NCBI RefSeq assembly: GCF_000430885.1 | Contig: NZ_KE387266.1 | Span: forward strand, 68,797-132,796 | DNA length: 64,000 nt | Origin: Desulfotruncus alcoholivorax DSM 16058 | Lineage (GTDB): Bacteria; Bacillota; Desulfotomaculia; Desulfotomaculales; Desulfallaceae | Direction of reading: 5' to 3' | Part shown: positions 7,836 to 15,898 of the stretch, one piece after another | Layout of the letters: the number at the start of each line of letters is the position of its first letter | Numbering within the stretch: position 1 is the first letter of the stretch | Position numbers and translations under genes: made by a program | The notes under the pieces: generated by a model | What the model saw: only the letters and a program-made list of their open reading frames with translations | Databases searched by the model: none | Told to the model about the DNA's origin: nothing

Positions 7836-9038
7836 ATGTTTTTTTTAAGTTTTCTTAAAAACGATGCAGGTAAAGTTATGTGTCAAAATCAAAACGACAT
7901 GATTAACTTTATTTCTGCCTTGTCAGTTTTTTCTCTTGTTCACACGGAGCTTATGGCTTTTAGGGCATCGTTAAAAATACAGGAAGTTGTGAATAAAGCT
8001 TCGGATTTAGCGGCGACCAGCCAGGAAATGGCTGCGACTACCGAAGAAGTATCTGCATCAGCCCAACAAATCAGCGCCGGAATGCAGCAGGTGAGAACCG
8101 GGTCTATAGAAAACATTAATAAAATAGACAGCCTCGATAAATTAGCAAATCAGGTCGGGACAACTCTGGAGCAAATGGTCAGAGACACGGGCAACCTGGT
8201 TAACAGGATCAAAAAGATTGATAATATCTCCCAAAATGTTTCTGAAATTGCCGACCAGACCAATTTATTATCTTTAAACGCAGCTATTGAAGCTGCCCGT
8301 GCAGGAGAGCACGGCCGGGGGTTTTCGGTGGTGGCGGATGAAGTGCGAAAGCTGGCGGGGCAGACGAAAACCGCCGTTGCAGAGGTCAAAACCATATCGG
8401 ACCAGATTAACGGTGAAGCCTTGATGGTGGGGGATGCGGTGACAGGAGTGCAAAAAACCCTGGAAAACTATATGGATGAGGTCAGTGAGGTCTCTGAAAG
8501 GACGCGCCGGAGCATAAAACAAATTGAAGAAACCACCGAAGCCTCGGAAACAATCGCCAACGCTATGCAGCAGCAGGCCACGGCTACGGAAAGCCTGGCC
8601 AAACTTGCACAGGAACTTACTGCTTCGGTTGACTTTGGTGATGTTATTGTCGATGATGCCAACCATTTAAGTGCAATAGTTGAACCGTATTTAAAATTTG
8701 CCGAATCTGATTCCGTTATCAGTATTCTGGCAGCCCGCCTTTTTGATCACGCGGTGTTCTTGAAAAATGTTATTATAAATGCCGGCAAGGGTGGTAATTT
8801 AGTTAACCATCACGACTGTGCCTTTGGTAAATGGTATGATGCTAATCGTAATAAATACAATCATATTAATGAATTTAATACTATTGACGAACCTCATCGT
8901 TTGGTGCACGAGGCGGGCAGTCGGCTGGCGGAAGAAAAAACCCTTGAAAATACTGACCTGCTATTAAAGTCTTCTGTTCAAATTTTGGAAGGGTTTCTTA
9001 AATTGCTTGACGTATTTAAAAAAAAGGATGCTGCCTGA
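7836..9038 (+). CDS. Soluble methyl-accepting chemotaxis protein with C-terminal CZB domain
   Basis: 400 residues with no membrane segment and no HAMP, so a cytoplasmic receptor. The coiled-coil signalling domain includes the near-invariant tip [20 protein letters not shown] and [15 protein letters not shown]. Residues about 290-390 form a chemoreceptor zinc-binding domain: HAVF, then CAFGKWY, then HRLVH supply the three His and one Cys zinc ligands. CZB domains sense zinc or oxidants such as hypochlorous acid in studied receptors; the ligand here is unknown. Start ATG with GGAGGG. No other chemotaxis gene is nearby. Confidence 0.92.
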   Translation: MFFLSFLKNDAGKVMCQNQNDMINFISALSVFSLVHTELMAFRASLKIQEVVNKASDLAATSQEMAATTEEVSASAQQISAGMQQVRTGSIENINKIDSLDKLANQVGTTLEQMVRDTGNLVNRIKKIDNISQNVSEIADQTNLLSLNAAIEAARAGEHGRGFSVVADEVRKLAGQTKTAVAEVKTISDQINGEALMVGDAVTGVQKTLENYMDEVSEVSERTRRSIKQIEETTEASETIANAMQQQATATESLAKLAQELTASVDFGDVIVDDANHLSAIVEPYLKFAESDSVISILAARLFDHAVFLKNVIINAGKGGNLVNHHDCAFGKWYDANRNKYNHINEFNTIDEPHRLVHEAGSRLAEEKTLENTDLLLKSSVQILEGFLKLLDVFKKKDAA

Positions 9039-9083
9039 AATAGTCGTCGGTAAATAACATGTGACCTGGTTGCTCTTAAACGG

Positions 9084-9422
9084 CTATTTCCATTCTTCTG
9101 TTGGTGACGCGTCAGCGGCATGGGCGTCTACCCTATCGTTGCGATCATTGCGATCATTGCGCAGCTGTTTTAGCTGGGGCGCAGGATAAGCTGTTGCTCC
9201 AAAGGTTTGTGCATTCAATTTTTTGTCGGTTTTAACGGGGATTCCTTCTCGGGCTCTTCTAAGGGTTGCCCGTAGATGAAACTCCGCTGCGTTAAGGTCA
9301 TAAATTGCTGCGTCAAGAGTGTCATCACTGGCGTTGTTGAAATGGTTTTGCGCCTCTTCCAAGAGATCAAGGGCCTCTCTGAGGGCGGGGTTGGTCATGT
9401 CGCATATGATTCTGTTATACAT
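9084..9422 (-). CDS. Hypothetical protein (112 aa) with an RND tripeptide repeat
   Basis: ATG 9422 with GAGGTGG 6 bases upstream. The first 70 residues are helical and acidic (TNPALREALDLLEEAQNHF, AAIYDLNAAEFHLRATLRR). The tail is low-complexity and contains RNDRNDRND, encoded by 9-bp tandem copies of a CGATCATTG-like unit near 9136-9165. Family not recognised. The frame stays open for another 83 codons upstream, but that part lacks a ribosome binding site and runs through AT-rich hairpins, so it was not included. Confidence 0.65.
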   Translation of the reverse strand: MYNRIICDMTNPALREALDLLEEAQNHFNNASDDTLDAAIYDLNAAEFHLRATLRRAREGIPVKTDKKLNAQTFGATAYPAPQLKQLRNDRNDRNDRVDAHAADASPTEEWK

Positions 9423-9556
9423 TTGAAACCACCTCGATTCTACCATTAAGCCCTGGTATTTTATGTTCATCTTTTTATCAATGCAGCGGGATTGTAATTG
9501 TTTATATAATCTTTTACACGGGTGAGCCTGTTTTATACAAGGTTGAAAGATATAAA

Positions 9557-9597
9557 ATGCGTGCGCAATGGTACTGATATGCGCGCGCATTTTTTGT
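9557..9597. terminator. GC-rich hairpin with U-tract, bidirectional terminator-like
   Basis: ATGCGTGCGC (9557-9566) / GCGCGCGCAT (9581-9590), a 10-bp stem with one G-U pair, followed by TTTTTTG. In the stretch 9423-9735, which has no credible gene, this and the hairpin at 9682 are the only structured elements I see. It may end a short plus-strand RNA starting in 9430-9550, or attenuate the leader of the minus-strand gene ending at 9084. Confidence 0.55.
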
Positions 9598-9681
9598 ATA
9601 TCAATTAATTTTCGCTTTTTCTTTATTGCAAGCGAAATATTTGAGTAGTATAATATATCAAAAGAGTCCATCCAATTTTCT

Positions 9682-9712
9682 CCCCGTCGATTGACGGGGA
9701 TTCTTTTATTTT
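9682..9712 (+). terminator. Rho-independent terminator-like hairpin
   Basis: CCCCGTC (9682-9688) / GACGGGG (9693-9699) with a GATT loop, followed by ATTCTTTTATTTT. It lies just upstream of the fur promoter and insulates it from upstream transcription. Confidence 0.6.
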
Positions 9713-9735
9713 AAAATTATTGACATACGTTCATA

Positions 9736-9765
9736 TTGACAGGGGCTAATACATTTAGATATACT
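9736..9765 (+). promoter_or_regulatory. Sigma-A promoter of the Fur-family gene
   Basis: TTGACA (9736-9741), an 18-bp spacer and TATACT (9760-9765). The predicted transcript has a leader of about 150 bases that contains two palindromic repeat units before the gene at 9923. Confidence 0.6.
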
Positions 9766-9770
9766 ATTAA

Positions 9771-9895
9771 TTGGGGGATCCTCCGACCCTCAAAGTTACT
9801 GCCCCAAAGCTGGTGTGTGTCCCCGTTCCTTAATTGGGGACATTCCTCCGACCCAGGAGGCCTGACCCCAGAGCGGAGGTGTGTCTCCGTACCTT
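9771..9895. repeat. Two tandem units of the GGGGACA..TGTCCCC dispersed palindrome family
   Basis: Unit 1 (about 9771-9832) runs from TTGGGGGATCCTCCGACC to GGTGTGTGTCCCCGTTCC; unit 2 (about 9833-9895) runs from TTGGGGACATTCCTCCGACC to GGAGGTGTGTCTCCGTACC. Shorter or full copies occur near 11626, 38148, 54676 and 61683. The ends are inverted complements, as in REP or MITE-like elements. No coding capacity. Confidence 0.75.
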
Positions 9896-9922
9896 AATAG
9901 AAACTTTTTGGTGGTGTTTTAA

Positions 9923-10378
9923 ATGCGCGGGGTAATTGATGAAGTAGAGGAAAAGCTGCGCTCCAACGAATATAAAATGACTCCCAAGCGGGAGTACGTG
10001 CTGAGGGTGTTATTAGAAAACAAAGATAAGCATCTCAGTGCCGAAGAAGTATATAATTTGGTTAAGTTAAAGGCACCTGATGTTGGCCTGGCAACGGTGT
10101 ACCGTACTCTGGAGCTGTTTTCCAGCTTTGATATTATCCACAGCATGGATTTTGGAGATGGCAGAAAGCGTTATGAGTTCGGGGTGGATAACGCTGACGG
10201 GCACAGGCACCACCACTTAATTTGTGTTCAATGTGGTAAAATAATTGAGATGAATGAAGACCTGTTAGAGGAACTGGAAGAAAGGGTCAACAGGACATAT
10301 AATTTTACCATTAGCGATCATGAACTTAAAATATTCGGACGGTGCAGCGAATGTGTGACCAAAAATATAAAGGAATGA
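9923..10378 (+). CDS. Fur/PerR-family metal-dependent transcriptional regulator
   Basis: 151 residues. The winged-helix DNA-binding domain (about 1-90) includes GLATVYRTLELF, the recognition helix of the family. The dimerisation and metal domain has HRHHHLICVQCGKIIE and CSEC, giving the two CxxC pairs of the structural zinc site. It could be Fur, PerR or Zur; the HRHHH sensor region alone does not separate them. If Fur, the feoAB operator at 3093-3129 is a plausible target. The last four bases overlap the next start (ATGA). Confidence 0.9.
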   Translation: MRGVIDEVEEKLRSNEYKMTPKREYVLRVLLENKDKHLSAEEVYNLVKLKAPDVGLATVYRTLELFSSFDIIHSMDFGDGRKRYEFGVDNADGHRHHHLICVQCGKIIEMNEDLLEELEERVNRTYNFTISDHELKIFGRCSECVTKNIKE

Positions 10379-10536
10379 CAACAATCATAAACGAGCGTGT
10401 AAAACGCATCCAAGAGCTTGAGGAACAAATTGCAGACTTGAAAAAAAGATTTCCTGCCCATTCTATAAAGCCGGAAATGGTTAACCGGCTGGAAGAGCTT
10501 GAAGACGAGCTGGAACGTTTGAAAGATAATAATTAA
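10375..10536 (+). CDS. Small coiled-coil protein (53 aa) coupled to the Fur-family gene
   Basis: ATG 10375 overlaps the upstream stop as ATGA, so translation is probably coupled. The product is almost entirely charged heptads (RVKRIQELEEQIADLKKRF, RLEELEDELERL) and should form a short coiled coil. No known domain. It may be a partner of the regulator or an independent small protein. An in-frame ATG at 10342 inside the Fur gene has no ribosome binding site and was rejected. Confidence 0.65.
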   Translation: MTTIINERVKRIQELEEQIADLKKRFPAHSIKPEMVNRLEELEDELERLKDNN

Positions 10537-10598
10537 TTACACAATCACCGCAGTTGTTTCATATGATGTATTAAACCTAAACAGGGCGGTGATTTTTT

Positions 10599-11510
10599 AT
10601 GCCCCCTAAACCATTGGTTGGACTGGCGCTGGGCGGTGGGGTTTTGCGGGGGATGGCGCATATAGGGGTGCTTCGAGCGCTGCGCGAGGCGGGAATTCCC
10701 GTTGACATGGTGGCCGGAACCAGCGCGGGCAGTATTGTGGCGGCATTATACGCTTCAGGTTACAGCCCGCGCCAGATGCAGGAAATAGTGGAAAAATTGA
10801 AGTCGCGGGATATATTTGATTATGCCTCGCTGATGGGCAATCTTTTTTTAATTGCAGGTGACACTACAGCCGGCCTGCTGCGGATACCTTACCCCTTCAG
10901 AAAGCCACTGGGGCTGATGAAGGGCATAAAATTGGACGTTTTATTAAATAAGTGGCTTGGCCAAACCCGTTTATTCGCCCAAACTAAAATCCCTCTGGCC
11001 ATTGTTGCCGTTGATGTAAGGGACGCCGGCCTGGTAATTTTTTTAGACGGTGATATAGCAACGCGTACTGTTTTGCCGCCGGAAGATAAATATATCAGCA
11101 ATCAAAAAATTTCGCTGGCGGTGAGGGCCAGTTCATCGGTGCCCGGTATGTTTGAGCCGGTCCGTCTGGGCGAGCGCTTGCTGGTGGACGGAGGCTTGCG
11201 AGACAATGTGCCGGCCTCCGTGCTGCGCCGTATGGGGGCGGATATTGTTATTGCCGTTGATGTGGGTTACGACGGCAGCAGCACGCACCGGGTGGATAAT
11301 ATCTTTGACATTGTAGTCCAGAGTTATGAGATTATGATGTCTGAGAGTATGAATTTAAAAATTGAACGTTACGCCGACGTAATTATCCGCCCGGTAATTA
11401 AAATGGGACCCTGGGAATTTGAGAGAATAGGTTACTGCATCAAACAGGGGGAATTGGAAACCAGGAAGAAGGTGGATGAAATTAAGCGTAAAATTGAGAG
11501 CTACAAATAA
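10599..11510 (+). CDS. Patatin-like phospholipase family protein (RssA-like)
   Basis: 303 residues. The glycine-rich oxyanion element is GGGVLRG (12-18), the nucleophile elbow is GTSAGS with Ser42, and the catalytic Asp is in VDGGLRDN (Asp197), so the Ser-Asp dyad is complete. The length fits the bacterial RssA/YlbK group of cytosolic serine hydrolases. The substrate is not predictable, although acyl-ester hydrolysis is expected. Start ATG with GGGCGGTGA upstream. It lies 62 bases after the small coiled-coil gene. Confidence 0.9.
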   Translation: MPPKPLVGLALGGGVLRGMAHIGVLRALREAGIPVDMVAGTSAGSIVAALYASGYSPRQMQEIVEKLKSRDIFDYASLMGNLFLIAGDTTAGLLRIPYPFRKPLGLMKGIKLDVLLNKWLGQTRLFAQTKIPLAIVAVDVRDAGLVIFLDGDIATRTVLPPEDKYISNQKISLAVRASSSVPGMFEPVRLGERLLVDGGLRDNVPASVLRRMGADIVIAVDVGYDGSSTHRVDNIFDIVVQSYEIMMSESMNLKIERYADVIIRPVIKMGPWEFERIGYCIKQGELETRKKVDEIKRKIESYK

Positions 11511-11534
11511 CTCCGCCTTTAAAACTTGTGGTTA

Positions 11535-11572
11535 AGGGCCGGCGGGCGGACAGGGTCGTCCGCCCCTACAGA
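11535..11572. repeat. GGGGCGGACGACCCTG dispersed repeat
   Basis: Inverted copy reading CGGACAGGGTCGTCCGCCCC followed by TACAGAG. Related copies lie at 24753-24783 and 61729-61754. The sequence is palindromic around GGACNNNGTCC. No coding capacity. Confidence 0.55.
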
Positions 11573-11625
11573 GCACAAAATATAAGAATACTTATCTTTG
11601 TGAATATTCCTCCGGACTCAAACGT

Positions 11626-11690
11626 TATTGGGGACATTCCTCCGACCTTAAAGGTTTGACCCCGAAGAGGAGGTGTGTCCCCTTTCCGCT
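11626..11690. repeat. GGGGACA..TGTCCCC dispersed palindrome, full-length unit
   Basis: Runs from TTGGGGACATTCCTCCGACC to GAGGAGGTGTGTCCCCTTTCC, closely matching the second unit at 9833-9895. It occupies most of the gap before the MetE-like gene and overlaps a spurious upstream GTG (11675) of that frame. Confidence 0.75.
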
Positions 11691-11740
11691 TTACACTCAT
11701 TACCCGCAAAGGTATAATTAGCTTGTTGGGAGGGGTTGTT

Positions 11741-12814
11741 ATGAAATTTTTGCCCCGGGGGCTGGCCACAGGTATAGGCAGTATGCCGTTTACACAGCCG
11801 GATCCCGCGCTTGTTTTAATTAGCCAAAACCTGCCGGAGATACCTCACTGGCCTCAATTGCCGCGGCGCGGTGCGGACGAGGGCTTTGTGCGGCAGTTTC
11901 TTGACCCGCTGGTGCGTTTGGGCTTGTTGGAAAAACGAGAGGATAAAGTTGTTTTCCCGGTGGACAACCCGGAATGGCCGCAGAGATTAACAGAGTTTTA
12001 CTCTACTTACCTTTCCGCTGAAGCAGGAGATGCGAAGGCTCTCCGGCAATTTGCTTTCCCCCCTGAATCAGCTGCGGGCTTTTATGCATTTATGGAAAAT
12101 ATACATAGGAATGGGTCAGGTAGTGCGATATACCTAAAAGGGCACCTGGCCGGTCCCCTAACCATAGGTTTTCAGTTGAAAGACGAGAGGGGACGTTTAG
12201 CCTATTATGAAGAACAATTACGTGACCTGGTGGTTAAAACGCTGGCGATGCACGCCCGCTGGCAGGCAGTGGAGTTGGCCGGAGCCGGTCTACCGGTCAT
12301 TATTTTTGTGGACGAGCCCGGCATCAGGGTATATGGAAGCAGCAGTTATATCACGGTAACCAGGGAAATGGTGACGGGAGACCTCAATGCTATTTTTTCA
12401 GCCATACATGCCGCCGGCGGCCTTGCCGGGGTGCATTCCTGCGATGCCATAGACTGGTCGGTTTTATTTGAATCCAACCTTGATATCGTCAACCTGGACA
12501 CGTACCAGTTCGGTGATTCTCTGATCCCTTATGCCAGGGAAATGAAAACATACCTGGAGCGGGGCGGGATCATGGCCTGGGGCATAGTGCCCACACTTGA
12601 ACTGGCTTTTAAGGAAAGTGCCGAATCATTGCTGGCGCGCCTGGAAAAACTGTGGACTGAACTGGCGTCCCGTGGCATGGACCGGCAGGTGATCTTGCGG
12701 CAAAGCATGATTACACCAGCCTGCGGCACCGGATTACTGGAGCCGGGACTGGCGGAAAAGATCTACCGGCTGACAGCGGAGGTTTCAGAAAAGGTGAAGG
12801 ATTTAGCGCAATGA
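11741..12814 (+). CDS. MetE/UroD-fold protein, possible core methionine synthase-like methyltransferase
   Basis: 357 residues, TIM-barrel style. The ATG at 11741 has GGGAGGGG 5 bases upstream. Motifs: GIGSMPF at the N-terminus, VDEPG, VHSCD (His-x-Cys) and ITPACGTG (Cys). These match in order the zinc-ligand positions of the C-terminal catalytic half of cobalamin-independent methionine synthase. There is no N-terminal MetE half, so the size suits the core-MetE type reported in anaerobes that take methyl groups from a corrinoid protein. A uroporphyrinogen-decarboxylase-like or other thiol methyltransferase role is equally open. The stop overlaps the next start (ATGA). Confidence 0.7.
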   Translation: MKFLPRGLATGIGSMPFTQPDPALVLISQNLPEIPHWPQLPRRGADEGFVRQFLDPLVRLGLLEKREDKVVFPVDNPEWPQRLTEFYSTYLSAEAGDAKALRQFAFPPESAAGFYAFMENIHRNGSGSAIYLKGHLAGPLTIGFQLKDERGRLAYYEEQLRDLVVKTLAMHARWQAVELAGAGLPVIIFVDEPGIRVYGSSSYITVTREMVTGDLNAIFSAIHAAGGLAGVHSCDAIDWSVLFESNLDIVNLDTYQFGDSLIPYAREMKTYLERGGIMAWGIVPTLELAFKESAESLLARLEKLWTELASRGMDRQVILRQSMITPACGTGLLEPGLAEKIYRLTAEVSEKVKDLAQ

Positions 12815-13626
12815 ATTATTGGCCCGATTACCACGTCCATACCTCCCGCTGCGGTCACGCCGCGGGTGAAATGAAAGAATATGTGGAATATGCGATAAAG
12901 CTGGGTATTAAAGAAATGGGCTTTGCCGATCACATTCCAATGTACTGGCTTGATGAAGGACAGCGGGATCCAGGTTTGGCTATGCCGGAGGAACAGCTGC
13001 CCGAATACGTTGCACAGGTTTTGCGCCTGCAGGAAACTTACAAGGAAACGATAACCATTAAGCTGGGCCTTGAGGTGGATTATATTCCCGGCTGTGAAGA
13101 TAAGGCCAGGCGAATAATAGACGCCTACCCGTTTGATTATGTGCTGGGATCGGTACACCATATAGATGGCTGGGGCTTTGATAACCCGGCTTATTTGGAG
13201 CAGTACCGGCACATCAATATCAATGACCTTTATCACAAATATTTTACCCGGTTTCAAGCGGCTGCCCGCAGTGGATTGTTCGATATCATGGCACATCCCG
13301 ACCTGGTTAAAAAGTTCAATTACCGGCCATCCAAGAACATCCGGCAGCTTTATATTGATACCGCCCGGGTTTTAAAGGAGTCGGGGGTCTGTCTGGAGGT
13401 CAACGCCGCAGGTTTGAGGGCCCCTGTTTGCGAAATATATCCTGCTCCGGAGTTCCTTGCTGTTTGCTGTCAATATGGCGTACCCGTCACCTTGGGGTCC
13501 GATGCCCACGCCCCTGACCAGGTTGGCTACCGGTTTGATTGGGTCAGGGACATACTGGTCCAATCCGGGTATACCGGACTTGCAACATTCGAGCAAAGAA
13601 AAAGGGGTCCCGGCTGGCCGGTTTGA
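12811..13626 (+). CDS. hisK: Histidinol-phosphatase, PHP family (HisK type)
   Basis: 271 residues. PHP-domain metal ligands appear in order: DYHVHTSRCGH, FADHI, GLEVDY, LGSVHHI, AHPDLV and GSDAH. Such proteins remove phosphate from L-histidinol phosphate, the step before HisD in histidine synthesis, using metal ions in the cytoplasm. No other his gene lies in the window. It overlaps the upstream MetE-like gene by 4 bases, so the two are probably one operon. Its stop falls in the first bases of a dispersed repeat (13624-13659). Confidence 0.85.
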   Translation: MNYWPDYHVHTSRCGHAAGEMKEYVEYAIKLGIKEMGFADHIPMYWLDEGQRDPGLAMPEEQLPEYVAQVLRLQETYKETITIKLGLEVDYIPGCEDKARRIIDAYPFDYVLGSVHHIDGWGFDNPAYLEQYRHININDLYHKYFTRFQAAARSGLFDIMAHPDLVKKFNYRPSKNIRQLYIDTARVLKESGVCLEVNAAGLRAPVCEIYPAPEFLAVCCQYGVPVTLGSDAHAPDQVGYRFDWVRDILVQSGYTGLATFEQRKRGPGWPV

Positions 13627-13659
13627 GATTGCCACGTCGCTTCGCTCTTCGCAATGACA
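13624..13659. repeat. CATTGCGA-type dispersed repeat
   Basis: The reverse complement of this 36-bp unit differs at only one base from the copy at 38105-38140. It contains the internal dyad CGTCGCTTCGCTC. It begins at the stop codon of the histidinol-phosphatase gene. Confidence 0.75.
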
Positions 13660-13729
13660 AAAGCAAGGCAAAAATATACCAGATGTTTACAGCTCTGGTT
13701 TATTTTTTTTGTATAGGACTTCTTGACTA

Positions 13730-13758
13730 TTGCAGGAAAAATAAAAAAAAGATAAAAT
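13730..13758 (+). promoter_or_regulatory. Promoter of the dcw (division/cell wall) cluster
   Basis: TTGCAG (13730-13735), a 17-bp spacer and TAAAAT (13753-13758). It lies directly before the three MraZ-type boxes and 58 bases before mraZ. A TTGACT at 13723 would leave a 24-bp spacer and is less likely to be the -35 box. Confidence 0.55.
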
Positions 13759-13788
13759 AAGTGGTGTGAAGTGGGGTAAAGTGGTAAA
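13759..13788 (+). promoter_or_regulatory. Three MraZ boxes (10-bp direct repeats)
   Basis: AAGTGGTGTG, AAGTGGGGTA and AAGTGGTAAA lie head to tail with an exact 10-bp period. They resemble the AAAGTGKG-N3 repeats known as MraZ binding sites upstream of mraZ in other bacteria. They start right after the -10 box, so binding should block initiation and autoregulate the whole cluster. Confidence 0.75.
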
Positions 13789-13815
13789 TACTTTATGCCC
13801 TGTGGGGTGCCCGGC

Positions 13816-14253
13816 ATGTTTTTGGGTGAATACCAACATACGATAGATACAAAGGGAAGATTAATAATTCCAGCCCGTCTCCGCGAAGGTCTTGGGGATC
13901 GGTTCATTATGACCAAAGGCTTGGATAGCTGTCTTTTTGCTTACCCTCCCGATGAGTGGTCCAATATTGAGCGGAAGATGCGGTCCCTGCCCTCCACCAG
14001 AGCTGATACCAGGGCCTTCGTGCGATTTTTCTTTGCCGGCGCGTCAGAGTGCGAATTTGATAAGCAAGGTCGAATTTTAATACCATCCAATCTCAGAGAT
14101 TATGCCGGCTTGGAAAAGGATGTCATGGTGCTCGGTGTTTCCAGCAGGGTAGAAATCTGGTCTGTTGAGCGGTGGAAGCAGTACTGCTCCGAATCCGCCT
14201 CATCTGTTGAGGAAATCGCAGAAAAGATTGTGGATTTCGATATCGGCATATAA
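13816..14253 (+). CDS. mraZ: MraZ transcriptional regulator of the dcw cluster
   Basis: 145 residues, the usual length. It has two SpoVT-AbrB half domains with the [14 protein letters not shown] and [18 protein letters not shown] motifs. It is the first gene of the cluster, behind three direct repeats that it probably binds. I chose ATG 13816 ([15 protein letters not shown]), which has GGGGTG 6 bases upstream and matches the conserved N-terminus; ATG 13795 would add seven unconserved residues. MraZ forms ring oligomers on DNA and acts in the cytoplasm on its own promoter. Confidence 0.95.
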   Translation: MFLGEYQHTIDTKGRLIIPARLREGLGDRFIMTKGLDSCLFAYPPDEWSNIERKMRSLPSTRADTRAFVRFFFAGASECEFDKQGRILIPSNLRDYAGLEKDVMVLGVSSRVEIWSVERWKQYCSESASSVEEIAEKIVDFDIGI

Positions 14254-14272
14254 TAGTGAGTGGTAACTATTC

Positions 14273-14345
14273 AGGGGTCAGAAGTCAGGAGTCAGAATGA
14301 GGGAATAGTTTATCGTCTCATGGTATTCTGAATTCTGAATACCTG
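14273..14345. repeat. GTCAGAAGTCAGGAGTCAG dispersed repeat
   Basis: GTCAGAAGTCAGGAGTCAG followed by AATGAG, then a TTCTGAATTCTGAATAC tail. The 25-base core recurs as a reverse complement at 61380-61404. It fills the mraZ-rsmH gap without disturbing either gene. Confidence 0.65.
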
Positions 14346-14371
14346 AATAAGCGATACTGAGGGTGGATATT

Positions 14372-15346
14372 GTGGCGTCGATTTCCTTTAACCACTTGCC
14401 GGTTATGCTGGAGGAAGTACTGGCGGGTCTGAATCCCGGAAACGAAGGGGTATATGTTGACTGTACGGTTGGAGGTGGCGGGCACTCCCGTGCCTTGCTG
14501 GAAAGAACCGGACCCGGGGTAAAATTGGTGGGGCTGGACCAGGACCCGGAGGCTCTGGCTGCTGCTTCCGAAAAGCTGACCCCATTCCAGGGGCGGTACA
14601 CTTTGGTGCGATCAAACTTTAAAGACCTGGTACGGGTGCTGGCGGATTTGGGTTTAGAAGCAGTCAATGGCATTTTATTTGATCTGGGAGTTAGCTCCTA
14701 CCAGCTGGACAACCCGGCACGGGGGTTTAGCTATATGCGTGAGGCGCCGCTTGATATGCGCATGGATGCAGAGGGCAACGTTACAGCGAGGGATCTGGTT
14801 AATACCCTACCGGAGCGGGAATTGGCCGGTATAATCAAGCGCTTTGGAGAAGAACGCTGGGCGTCAAGAATTGCAGCGTTTATCGTCAAGGCCAGAAAAA
14901 GCAGGGAAATTGAAACCACTGCTGAGCTGGTGGAAATTATCAAAAAAGCCGTCCCCGCCGCCGCCAGGCGCGAAGGGCCGCACCCGGCGAAAAGAACGTT
15001 TCAGGCTCTGCGCATAGCTGTAAATAACGAACTTGAGATATTGCCGCAAGTTATAAAAGATGCCGCAGGTGTGTTGGCACCGGGTGGCAGACTGTGTGTG
15101 ATCACCTTTCACTCGCTGGAGGACCGGATAACCAAGGACACATTGAAAAAACTTGCCCATCCGTGTAAGTGCCCGCCCAGCTTTCCTGTTTGCACCTGCG
15201 GGCAGAAGCCTGTAATAAAGTTGGTCAACAGCCGGCCCGTGACTCCTACGGAACAAGAATTGGCTGAGAACCCGCGATCCAGGAGTGCAAAGCTCCGGGT
15301 GGCGGAAAAAATATGCTCTGTTCTAAAAAACCGGGAGGGTGAATAA
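14372..15346 (+). CDS. rsmH: RsmH, 16S rRNA m4C1402 N4-methyltransferase
   Basis: 324 residues from GTG 14372, which has GAGGGTGG 5 bases upstream; a GTG at 14363 lies inside that ribosome binding site. The SAM-binding motif I is [10 protein letters not shown], followed by [41 protein letters not shown] and [12 protein letters not shown], all typical of RsmH/MraW. It methylates the P-site region of 16S rRNA. It is the second gene of the dcw cluster, 118 bases after mraZ because of the inserted repeat; ftsL follows at once. Confidence 0.95.
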   Translation: MASISFNHLPVMLEEVLAGLNPGNEGVYVDCTVGGGGHSRALLERTGPGVKLVGLDQDPEALAAASEKLTPFQGRYTLVRSNFKDLVRVLADLGLEAVNGILFDLGVSSYQLDNPARGFSYMREAPLDMRMDAEGNVTARDLVNTLPERELAGIIKRFGEERWASRIAAFIVKARKSREIETTAELVEIIKKAVPAAARREGPHPAKRTFQALRIAVNNELEILPQVIKDAAGVLAPGGRLCVITFHSLEDRITKDTLKKLAHPCKCPPSFPVCTCGQKPVIKLVNSRPVTPTEQELAENPRSRSAKLRVAEKICSVLKNREGE

Positions 15347-15349
15347 GTT

Positions 15350-15871
15350 TTGATAGTAGCCAGAGAAAAGGCGGAATACTACGGGTTGCCTGAACAGCCT
15401 GAAAAGAAAAGGCGCGCCCGGGTGCGGCCGCTTTCAGAACAACTGGCCATGAAGGACCGGATTATGTATACTGGACTGGTGGTAATCATTTTTTGCTCCT
15501 GTGCGGTTATCGCCGGTTATTATGCCCAGGTGCTGGCCACAGGATACAAAATTAACGCTGTGGAGAAAGAATTATCGCTGCTGCGCACAGAAAGCAACGG
15601 CCTGTTTGCCGAAGTCAACGAGATTTCCAGCCTGGACTATGTTGAAACGGTAGCCGTTAATAAGCTTGGCATGGTCAGGCCGGCCAATGATGAGGTTGTT
15701 GTGGTGCAGGCCGTTAGCCAGGCGGGGCCAAAAAGTTCGGCGCCGGCAGCGGGACGGAGCGTGGCCGGGAATAAGCCTGAGACTAAGCAAGCGGGACGGG
15801 ACGGGAACTGGATGATCAAGGCTTTTTCCAAAATGCTCGGCAGGATGGAGCAAAGCATACAGACCGGTTAA
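15350..15871 (+). CDS. ftsL: FtsL-like division protein
   Basis: 173 residues from a TTG start with GGGAGGGTG upstream. It has a basic cytoplasmic N-terminus (KKRRARVRP), one membrane span (about 44-64) and an extracytoplasmic leucine-zipper coil (KINAVEKELSLLRTESNGL), followed by YVETVAVNKLGMVRP, the pattern of FtsL/DivIC proteins. The Pro/Ala-rich tail is not conserved. It should form a complex with FtsQ/DivIB and DivIC at the septum. It sits directly between rsmH and the class B PBP gene, the standard position. Confidence 0.85.
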   Translation: MIVAREKAEYYGLPEQPEKKRRARVRPLSEQLAMKDRIMYTGLVVIIFCSCAVIAGYYAQVLATGYKINAVEKELSLLRTESNGLFAEVNEISSLDYVETVAVNKLGMVRPANDEVVVVQAVSQAGPKSSAPAAGRSVAGNKPETKQAGRDGNWMIKAFSKMLGRMEQSIQTG

Positions 15872-15898
15872 GGCGTAGGCGAAACTGGAGGGTCAGGG

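Noticed and set aside
9423-9671. N-terminal extension of the 112-aa gene at 9084
   Set aside because: The extra 83 codons lack a ribosome binding site and cross the GC hairpin at 9557; GAGGTGG decides for ATG 9422.
13539-13760. Short frames between the histidinol phosphatase gene and mraZ
   Set aside because: They cross a dispersed repeat and the dcw promoter, with no ribosome binding site or protein-like sequence.
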